The position numbers and the translations under genes were made by a program. A model generated the notes under the pieces. It had not been told where the DNA came from. It worked only from the letters and a program-made list of their open reading frames with translations, and ran no database searches. DNA of 32,682 nt from Verrucomicrobiota bacterium (GTDB lineage: Bacteria; Verrucomicrobiota; Verrucomicrobiia; Limisphaerales; Fontisphaeraceae). Of the stretch, positions 26,617 to 32,682 are shown one piece after another; within the stretch, counting starts at the first letter, position 1; every line of letters begins with the position of its first letter. The stretch is taken from positions 1 through 32,682 of the forward strand of contig JBAXGN010000083.1 in the NCBI GenBank assembly GCA_037139415.1, given 5' to 3'.

Positions 26617-29607
26617 ATGAATGAACACGAGCGGCAGGAATGGGAGCAGCTTAAACAACTGATCGAGGCGCAGCAGGTTCAACTCAATGCCTTGCGCGCC
26701 CGGATTGACGCCCTGAGCACCGTACCCGCCGCGCTGGTCACGAATACTACTCCGGCATCCAGCCAATCTACCGAGCCGACCAAAGTTCCCAGCCCGGCCC
26801 CGGTGGCGGTACCGCCATTACTCGTTTCCCCCGAAGTCAGACACAGTCTGCCGCCGCCGTTGCCCAAATATGTTCCACCGCCAATCCAGCCTCTCCCGGA
26901 ATGCCACCCCACCGAAGTCGCCCTCCCAGCCATCGCCACAAACAATATCGAGAATATCAAACAACGCCGGGCTGCCGCGCTGGAGCAGTTACGCAGTCAC
27001 CGCGAGACGACCGCCGAGGTTTCACCGTTAGCCCAGGAAATCCCAAACGAACCGGCCACCGCCGAGGCACTTCCTGCCCAGGCGGAATCGGTCCCGAAAG
27101 GTTCCCTGGAAATGCGGCTGGGAACGTATTGGTTTGTACGCGTGGGCATTGTCATGGTGCTTACCGCACTGGTCTGGGCGGGCTATTACGCCTATGATAA
27201 ATTTCATTTGGGCGGTCCCGGCAAGGTGATCGCGCTATATGTGTTCAGCGGCCTGTTGATGGGGGCCGGGGCCTGGCTGCAACGGCAGAAGGAAAAGATC
27301 TCCGTGCGCAATTTTGGCGAGGTGGTATTCGCCGGCGGTTTGGCCGCCGTCTATTTCACCACGTACGCCGCGCACCATGTCGCCAGCTTGCGCGTGATCT
27401 CCAGCCCGTTCGCGGATGGGGTCTTGCTGCTGGCGTGGGCAGGGTTCATGATCTGGCTGGCGGATCGCAAGAAGTCCGAGGTGCTGGCAATGTTCGCCAC
27501 CGGGCTGGCCTATTACACCTCGGCCATTACCAGCATCGGCTTGTTCACGCTATTCTCCAACCTGGTGCTGACCTCCGCCGCTGTCTTTTTCCTGTTGCGC
27601 AACCGGTGGGTCGGGCTTTCCGTGGGCAGTCTGGTCGCCACCTATGGCGGGTTTGCCTTCTGGCGATTTTACAACGACGGCTGGGATTGGAACCAACACG
27701 CGGACGAACTAACCGTCGGGAACGTGTTCCTGGGCGGTTATTGGCTGGTGTTCACCGCAGCGGGTTTCCTGTCCAAGGCGGAAAAATTGATGCAAACGGA
27801 ACGGGCCTCGTTTCTCAGTGCGAATAATGGCGCGTTTTTTGGGTTGGTGGTGCTCTCGATGTGGCATGCCGACCAAGGCACGTTCTGGCGATTCGCCATG
27901 AGCTGCGGGGCAGTACTCATTGGGCTGGCGCTGGCGGCACGACGTTATTTGACCGAAGAAAAAGTGGTCCGTAACGCGTACCTGACCCAGGGTATCGCGC
28001 TAGTGACGCTGGGGTTGATCACCAAGTTCAGCGGGCACACGCTCGCCCTGCTGCTCGCCACCGAAAGTGTGATCCTGCTGATTCTGGGCAACCTGCTCGC
28101 CAACCGCGTGTTGCGCGTGGGAGCCCAGCTATGCGCGTTGCTCGCCGTCGGCTGGGGACTGGCCTCGACGGATACTCATGCCAACCAATCCCTGATCGCC
28201 AACCTCCTCTTGGGCGCGATGCTGGTGTTTAACGCTTGGTGGAACCGACGGCGCAACGCCGAGACCGAAACGCAGGAGTTTGATTTGTGCCAAGCGTACT
28301 TTTCTGCCTTGGGCTTGCTGATGTGGGCGGTCACCACCTGGCAGTTCACGCCCAACGATTGGCTCGTCCCCACCCTGGCCGTGGAGGCGCTGCTGCTTAC
28401 GCTCTCCTATTACGTCCTGCGCGTGCGGGAAATCACTGCTTTTGGCCAATGCTTCCTCCTTCTGGGGGTGTTTACCTGGCTCGGCCACAAACTGGACGCC
28501 AAAGAAACGGTCCCCTGGTGGAACCCCGCTATTCTCATCGCCGTGCTGGTGGCGATCAGCCATTGGTGGCAACGGCAGCAGACGCTCACCCTCAGCGTCT
28601 CGGCCCGCCAAGGGCCTCCGGGCCTGTACGCGTTGGCCACCGTCGGTATCCTGTTCTTCTGGTTGCAACCGGAATTTGCTCCGTCCAGTTGGATGGCCTT
28701 TACCTGCCTGCTGGCGTTGGTGCTGACGGGCTACGGCCTCCTCACCCGCGCCTGGTTCCTGGCGGCGTTTGGCCAGCTATTCCTGTTGGTTAGCGCGGTG
28801 GAATTTTTGCGCCAGCTCGACAGTTCCAGCACGCACCCGGCTTGGTATTTCGCGCTGGCCCCCATGGCCACACTGCTGAGCCTCGCCGCCGCCGCGCTCT
28901 ACTGGTACGCGCAACACCCGGACCTCCAGGATAAAACGCGCACGCAAATCCTCACCGTGGGAATCATCTACCGCTGGGCCGCCCTGCCCTTGGGGTTGCT
29001 CTGGATATTTGATTATATCCCCGCCCAGGAACAAGTGTGGGTACTCGCACTCGTGGGCGTCGCCCTGTTTGCCTTGAGCGGCTGGCGGCAGAGCCGGGAA
29101 GCGCTGCTGGCCTGTGGCGTAATGCTAGCCGTCGCCAGCATCACACTGATCGCCGCGCCGGCGCGGCCTACCACCTTCATCTACTGGCCCAACTTGGCGA
29201 CCATCCTGGTGTTCCCCGTCTTGCAGCAACTGGCCCGCCGCCAACCCGCCCGCTTCCCCCTGCCCGATAATTACCACGCGGCCCTGATGATCCCCGGTGC
29301 CTTGCTGCTTTGGTTTTACTTATCCCGCTGGGTGATGCTGGCCACTGGCGGGCGATTCTACGTCACCGCCACCTGGGCCGGACTGGCCCTGGGCATCTTC
29401 GGCGCGGGATTTTTATTACGCGAACGCATCTACCGCTGGCTCGGGCTGAGCATCCTGCTTTGCGCCCTCGCCCGCGTGATCCTTTACGATGTCTGGCAAC
29501 TGGCCGTGCCGTACCGGATTCTAAGCTTCCTGGCCCTGGGTTTCGTGTTGCTGGTGCTGGGCTACCTTTACAACAAGTACCAGGAAAAAATTCGGGAATG
29601 GTTGTAA
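26617..29607 (+). CDS. DUF2339 polytopic membrane protein
   Basis: 996 residues. Residues 1-34 form a short coiled coil (EWEQLKQLIEAQQVQLNALRARIDAL), residues 45-100 are a Pro-rich linker, and a second charged helix runs about 110-132. From residue 164 the family signature appears (LEMRLGTYWFVRVGIVMVLTALVWAGYYAYDKFHLGGPGKV), followed by more than 20 hydrophobic segments to the C-terminus. DUF2339 proteins are predicted inner-membrane proteins of unknown function. The last 100 residues (FLLRERIYRWLGLSILLCALARVILYDVWQLAVPYRILSFLALG) are typical of the family end. It is divergent from the pseudopilin and stands in the same direction as the esterase, SMUG and rnhB genes, with gaps of 28-64 bases between them. 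Confidence 0.9.
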   Translation: MNEHERQEWEQLKQLIEAQQVQLNALRARIDALSTVPAALVTNTTPASSQSTEPTKVPSPAPVAVPPLLVSPEVRHSLPPPLPKYVPPPIQPLPECHPTEVALPAIATNNIENIKQRRAAALEQLRSHRETTAEVSPLAQEIPNEPATAEALPAQAESVPKGSLEMRLGTYWFVRVGIVMVLTALVWAGYYAYDKFHLGGPGKVIALYVFSGLLMGAGAWLQRQKEKISVRNFGEVVFAGGLAAVYFTTYAAHHVASLRVISSPFADGVLLLAWAGFMIWLADRKKSEVLAMFATGLAYYTSAITSIGLFTLFSNLVLTSAAVFFLLRNRWVGLSVGSLVATYGGFAFWRFYNDGWDWNQHADELTVGNVFLGGYWLVFTAAGFLSKAEKLMQTERASFLSANNGAFFGLVVLSMWHADQGTFWRFAMSCGAVLIGLALAARRYLTEEKVVRNAYLTQGIALVTLGLITKFSGHTLALLLATESVILLILGNLLANRVLRVGAQLCALLAVGWGLASTDTHANQSLIANLLLGAMLVFNAWWNRRRNAETETQEFDLCQAYFSALGLLMWAVTTWQFTPNDWLVPTLAVEALLLTLSYYVLRVREITAFGQCFLLLGVFTWLGHKLDAKETVPWWNPAILIAVLVAISHWWQRQQTLTLSVSARQGPPGLYALATVGILFFWLQPEFAPSSWMAFTCLLALVLTGYGLLTRAWFLAAFGQLFLLVSAVEFLRQLDSSSTHPAWYFALAPMATLLSLAAAALYWYAQHPDLQDKTRTQILTVGIIYRWAALPLGLLWIFDYIPAQEQVWVLALVGVALFALSGWRQSREALLACGVMLAVASITLIAAPARPTTFIYWPNLATILVFPVLQQLARRQPARFPLPDNYHAALMIPGALLLWFYLSRWVMLATGGRFYVTATWAGLALGIFGAGFLLRERIYRWLGLSILLCALARVILYDVWQLAVPYRILSFLALGFVLLVLGYLYNKYQEKIREWL

Positions 29608-29667
29608 CCTAGCCGGTCGTTTTGCCTTCCCCGCGCGCATAACCCCCATTATAAACCAGGCAGCATT

Positions 29668-30936
29668 ATGAACTATATCACCCTGCTCACGATCCCGTTT
29701 ACCGCTGTATGCGCCTGTGCCGGCGTATCTGCCAGTACCATCACCAATGAGGCGGAAATACCGCCTTACACGCTGCCGGACCCGTTGGTTTGTCAGGATG
29801 GGACGCGCGTGACCGACGCGCGAACGTGGCGTGCCAAGCGCCGGCCTGAGTTGCTGCATCTCTTTGCCAGCGAAGAGTACGGCAAAACGCTCTTGGGCAG
29901 GCCGGAGGCAATGCGATTTGTGTTGCGCGAGGAGAAAAAGGAGGCGCGCGGCGGCAAGGCGACCCGCCTACAGGTGGGCGTGCTGTTTGAGGGCAAGGAG
30001 GATGGCCGACAGATGGAATTACTGGTGTACCTGCCCAATCAAGTCAAAGGCCCGGTGCCAGTGTTTCTCGGGTTCAATTTCGATGGTAATTATACCACCA
30101 CCGACGAGCCGGATATTCCGTTGGCCAAGCATTACGCGATGGGACTCTATGCCAATCGGTTGGTGAAAAACACCCCCACCGAAGCAGGCCGGGGCATCCA
30201 CAAAGAAATGTGGCAATATGACCTGGCGCTGGAGCACGGATATGGTGTGGTCACGGCCGGGTATGGTGAAATCGAACCCGATGCCAACGGCCGCTGGCAG
30301 GAAGGGCCGCGTGGACTGGGGCCGGAGCCGGGAGCAGAGGATTGGGGCTGCATCGGTGCCTGGGCTTGGGGGTACAGCCGGGCCTTGGATTATCTGGAAA
30401 CCAACCCACGGGTGGACGCCAAACGCGTGGCGCTGATCGGTTTCAGCCGGCTGGGCAAGACCGCGTTATGGGCGGCGGCGCAAGACGAGCGGTTTGCCAT
30501 GCTGGTCGCCAACAATTCCGGGGCCGGCGGCGTGGCCCTGAGCAAGCGCATTTTTGGCGAGACCGTCGCCAACCTGACGGCCAACCTTGGCCGCTGGTTC
30601 TGCCCGAACTTCCGCCAGTACGCCACCAATGAGGCCGCTTTGCCAATGGACCAGCATGAACTGGCCGCACTGATCGCGCCACGGCCCCTGCTCATCACCA
30701 GCGCCACTCAGGATCTTTGGTCTGATCCCAAAGGCGAATTTCTGGGCGGTCTCGGCGCGGACCCGGTCTATCGGCTCCTTGGCACCGACGGTCTGGCGTG
30801 CAAGGAATGGCCGGGTGCCGGTCAACTCGTGGACAGCCGCATTGGCTACTTTCTGCGCGTGGGTAAGCATGATGTCACCCTGGAAGATTGGCAGGCCATG
30901 GTGACTTATGCCGATAAACATTTCCGGAAAAAATAG
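29668..30936 (+). CDS. Secreted CE15-like glucuronoyl esterase / acetylxylan-esterase-type hydrolase
   Basis: 422 residues with a signal peptide (LLTIPFTAVCACAGVSAS). Alpha/beta hydrolase: nucleophile S260 in IGFSRLGKTAL (the G-x-S-R-x-G-K motif of CE15), NNSGAGGVALSKRIFGETV (282-300), MDQHELAALIAPRPLLITSATQDLWSDP (327-354) and H401 in RVGKHDVTLEDW. Canonical CE15 enzymes have a Glu at the SGAGG position; here it is Asn, so the acid is probably Asp349 or Asp353 as in some bacterial members. CE15 enzymes cut ester links between lignin and glucuronic acid on xylan. The substrate here is inferred. An AT-rich TATAAA lies 13 bases before the ATG. It has no glycosidase neighbours but matches the glycan-degrading theme of the left part of the window. 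Confidence 0.85.
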   Translation: MNYITLLTIPFTAVCACAGVSASTITNEAEIPPYTLPDPLVCQDGTRVTDARTWRAKRRPELLHLFASEEYGKTLLGRPEAMRFVLREEKKEARGGKATRLQVGVLFEGKEDGRQMELLVYLPNQVKGPVPVFLGFNFDGNYTTTDEPDIPLAKHYAMGLYANRLVKNTPTEAGRGIHKEMWQYDLALEHGYGVVTAGYGEIEPDANGRWQEGPRGLGPEPGAEDWGCIGAWAWGYSRALDYLETNPRVDAKRVALIGFSRLGKTALWAAAQDERFAMLVANNSGAGGVALSKRIFGETVANLTANLGRWFCPNFRQYATNEAALPMDQHELAALIAPRPLLITSATQDLWSDPKGEFLGGLGADPVYRLLGTDGLACKEWPGAGQLVDSRIGYFLRVGKHDVTLEDWQAMVTYADKHFRKK

Positions 30937-31000
30937 TCGTTCCGGATAGGACGGTGAATGGGATTACCCCAAGCCAACCGGCCAAAGAAAAAGAAGTAGG

Positions 31001-31783
31001 TTGCGTTTGTTAAGGCGGCGAGACTATAACCATGGCGTGGATGCGAATGCTCATCTCCCGAGTTTGATTGCGGCAACCCAGGCGCTCGCCCGGGCAGTGG
31101 ATGGTTTCCAATTTCCCGGCGGCTATGTGTACAATCCGTTGCGGTATGCTTGGGAACCGCACCAGATGTATCTTAGCCGCTACACCGGTGCCCCCAAGCG
31201 CGTGCTGTTTCTGGGGATGAACCCCGGTCCGTTCGGCATGGCACAGACGGGGGTGCCATTTGGCGAGATCAAGGCGGTGCGCGATTGGATGGGCATTGAA
31301 GCGCCGGTGGGCAAACCGCCGCGCGAACATCCCGGTAAGCCGGTTTTGGGATTCCAATGTCCGCGCTCAGAAGTCAGTGGGTTGCGGTTATGGGGGCTGT
31401 TCGCCGCCCGGTTTGGTACGCCGCAGGCATTCTTTACCGATCACTTCGTGCATAACTATTGCCCATTGCTGTTCCTGGAGAATACGAAATCCGGCAAGAA
31501 CGTGACGCCGGAACAACTGCCGGGATCGGATACGGCGGCATTGTTTTCTCTCTGCGATGAGTACCTGCGTCAGTTGGTGGTCCTGCTCAAGGTGGAGTGG
31601 GCCATCGGGGTCGGTGGCTTTGCCGAGGAACGCCTGGCGCTGGCGCTGCAAGGGTGCAACGTAAAAATTGGAAAAGTGTTGCATCCCAGCCCGGCCAGTC
31701 CGGCGGCCAATCGGGATTGGGCCGGAACCGCCACGCGGCAGCTTGAAGCCCAGGGCGTATGGCCAAGGAATAACACGGGGTAA
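31001..31783 (+). CDS. SMUG1-type uracil-DNA glycosylase
   Basis: 260 residues from a TTG at 31001; a GTG at 31037 is an alternative start. The active-site motif GMNPGPFGMAQTGVPFGE (72-89), DHFVHNYCPLLF with N152 in the uracil-recognition position, and HPSPASPAANRDW (228-240) with catalytic-loop H228 match single-strand-selective monofunctional uracil-DNA glycosylase closely. It removes uracil (and oxidised derivatives) from DNA, starting base excision repair in the cytoplasm. SMUG1 is best known from animals and occurs in a limited set of bacteria. It lies 64 bases after the esterase gene and 28 bases before rnhB, a DNA-maintenance pair that may be co-transcribed. Confidence 0.92.
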   Translation: MRLLRRRDYNHGVDANAHLPSLIAATQALARAVDGFQFPGGYVYNPLRYAWEPHQMYLSRYTGAPKRVLFLGMNPGPFGMAQTGVPFGEIKAVRDWMGIEAPVGKPPREHPGKPVLGFQCPRSEVSGLRLWGLFAARFGTPQAFFTDHFVHNYCPLLFLENTKSGKNVTPEQLPGSDTAALFSLCDEYLRQLVVLLKVEWAIGVGGFAEERLALALQGCNVKIGKVLHPSPASPAANRDWAGTATRQLEAQGVWPRNNTG

Positions 31784-31811
31784 CCACCGCCACCTTCAGC
31801 CAGAAGAACCC

Positions 31812-32498
31812 ATGTCCGCAAAACCTCCAACGAATTCGCCGTCAGCCACCGGTCCCGCGACCGATCGCTTTGCGTTTGAGCGGGAGTTGTGGGCCAAGGG
31901 GATCACCCGCGTTGCCGGTGTGGATGAGGCGGGGCGCGGGCCGTTGGCGGGCCCAGTGGCGGCGGCGGCCGTCATCCTGCCGCCAAGCTGGGAACTAACC
32001 GGGCTGCCGGCGGAACTGGCCGGGCTGAACGATTCCAAGCAACTTACCGAAGCGCAGCGGGACAAGTTTTACACCGCCATCACCACGCATCCCGAGATCG
32101 CCTATGGCATTGCCCAAGTGGAGGCGGCAATCATTGACGACATCAATATCCTGCAGGCCACGCATCGCGCGATGAATCTGGCCCTGGCCAAATTGGAACC
32201 GGCACCCGCCCATGTGCTGGTGGATGGGAACGCGGTTAAGTCATTTTTGTTTCCCCAAACAGCCATCGTCAAGGGGGACGCGCGCAGTTATTCCATCGCC
32301 GCCGCGAGCGTGCTGGCGAAGGTGACCCGCGATCGCCTCATGCTGGCCTATGATCATCAATGGCCACAATACGGTTTCGCCATTCACAAAGGCTATGGCA
32401 CCCCCCAACATTTGGCGGCCATCGCCGCCCATGGCCCCTGCCCTATCCATCGGCGCAGCTTCGCCCCGTTAAAAGCGGAACAACGGGAGTTGTTTTAA
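31812..32498 (+). CDS. rnhB: Ribonuclease HII
   Basis: 228 residues from the ATG at 31812 (MSAKPPTNSPSATGP). Catalytic carboxylates are D38 and E39 in VAGVDEAGRGPLAGPV, D138 in HVLVDGN, and D174 in KVTRDRLM. Other family sequences are LNDSKQLT (72-79), SYSIAAASVLAKVTRD (159-174) and HKGYGTPQH. The end HRRSFAPLK is typical. It cuts RNA in RNA/DNA hybrids and excises single ribonucleotides. A longer frame upstream (from 31668) lies inside the SMUG gene and is not conserved in character, so the shorter start is preferred. The gene is followed after four bases by a 21-bp tandem array. Confidence 0.95.
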   Translation: MSAKPPTNSPSATGPATDRFAFERELWAKGITRVAGVDEAGRGPLAGPVAAAAVILPPSWELTGLPAELAGLNDSKQLTEAQRDKFYTAITTHPEIAYGIAQVEAAIIDDINILQATHRAMNLALAKLEPAPAHVLVDGNAVKSFLFPQTAIVKGDARSYSIAAASVLAKVTRDRLMLAYDHQWPQYGFAIHKGYGTPQHLAAIAAHGPCPIHRRSFAPLKAEQRELF

Positions 32499-32502
32499 TT
32501 CC

Positions 32503-32682
32503 GTCTTGTCCAAGCCGGACAGGGTCTTGTCCAAGCCGGACAAGGTCTTGTCCAAGCCGGACAGGGTCTTGTCTGAGTCGGTCAGGGTCTTGTCTGAGCC
32601 GGACAGGGTCTTTGTGTAGACGGACAGGGTATTAGCTTGGCCGGGCAGGGTGGTGTGGTGGTGTAGGAGGGTCGCGACTGGG
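32503..32682. repeat. 21-bp tandem array with hairpin-forming units downstream of rnhB
   Basis: Units of exactly 21 bases begin at 32503, 32524, 32545, 32566, 32587, 32608, 32629 and 32650, with a partial ninth to the window end. Units 1-3 are nearly identical, units 4-5 share a second variant (TGAG in the centre), and units 6-8 are progressively diverged but keep length and the terminal AGG. The core is CTTGTCC-AAGCC-GGACA(A/G)G, a dyad with a 7-bp stem (perfect in unit 2, 32526-32544). Unit 5 keeps pairing with G-T wobbles. No spacers, so not CRISPR; no T-tail, so not a simple terminator. The array continues beyond the window or ends near it. Confidence 0.9.

Noticed and set aside
32360-32635. 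Open frame reading Ser-Cys-x-Ser-Arg repeats after rnhB
   Set aside because: Starts inside rnhB in another frame and exists only because 21 is a multiple of three; unit drift does not look like codon-level selection.
32503-32682. CRISPR array
   Set aside because: Units abut with no spacers, are only 21 bases long, and there are no cas genes.

Overview
The window is a GC-rich (about 60%) bacterial chromosome segment. Its gene content suggests a member of the Verrucomicrobiota (Pedosphaera/Limisphaerales-like) or a related PVC lineage: formylglycine sulfatases with lectin-like tails, very large secreted glycoside hydrolases with CBM-like ends, a CE15-type esterase, a prepilin-type protein with [17 protein letters not shown], an LtaS-like sulfatase-fold protein, a DUF2339 membrane protein, and weak or absent Shine-Dalgarno sequences. 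The lineage is inferred from gene content; there is no rRNA or other marker gene in the window. I saw no tRNA, rRNA, CRISPR array, insertion sequence, integrase or phage gene.

Layout. (1) 1-13187 is a polysaccharide-degradation region: a secreted GH99-like TIM-barrel protein with a CBM9-like tail (-), an orphan 286-residue protein (+), an S1 sulfatase broken by an in-frame TAG (+), a roughly 1450-residue GH13-type protein with a frameshift at a G8 run (-), and a secreted right-handed beta-helix enzyme (-). (2) 13293-15326 encodes an LtaS-like membrane phosphoglycerol transferase/sulfatase-fold protein (+). (3) 15407-21555 is a heavy-metal efflux operon on the minus strand, in the order Cys-rich exported protein, TolC-type channel, periplasmic adaptor, CzcA-type RND pump. 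(4) 21684-24556 (-) holds purine nucleoside phosphorylase, cytidine deaminase (overlapping) and a hybrid histidine kinase/receiver protein whose phospho-acceptor His is Leu. (5) 24596-25738 (+) is a MoeB/ThiF-rhodanese fusion, divergent from pnp. (6) 25756-32498 holds a pseudopilin (-), a DUF2339 polytopic protein, a CE15-type esterase, a SMUG1-type uracil-DNA glycosylase and RNase HII (all +).

Genes that probably work together: the sulfatase, GH99-like, GH13-like and beta-helix enzymes plus the distant CE15 esterase fit extracellular or periplasmic breakdown of sulfated and esterified plant or algal glycans. The four-gene Czc block is a complete tripartite metal exporter with an added Cys-rich exported protein. 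pnp and cdd are nucleoside salvage.

The most notable signals outside ordinary genes are three intergenic tandem arrays whose periods are multiples of three: 9 bp at 146-185, 21 bp at 5892-5954 and 21 bp at 32503 to the window end. The last has a dyad in most units. Also notable are the amber codon exactly inside the sulfatase GKWHLG motif, and the kinase without its histidine. I did not find a convincing new defence or mobile system here.
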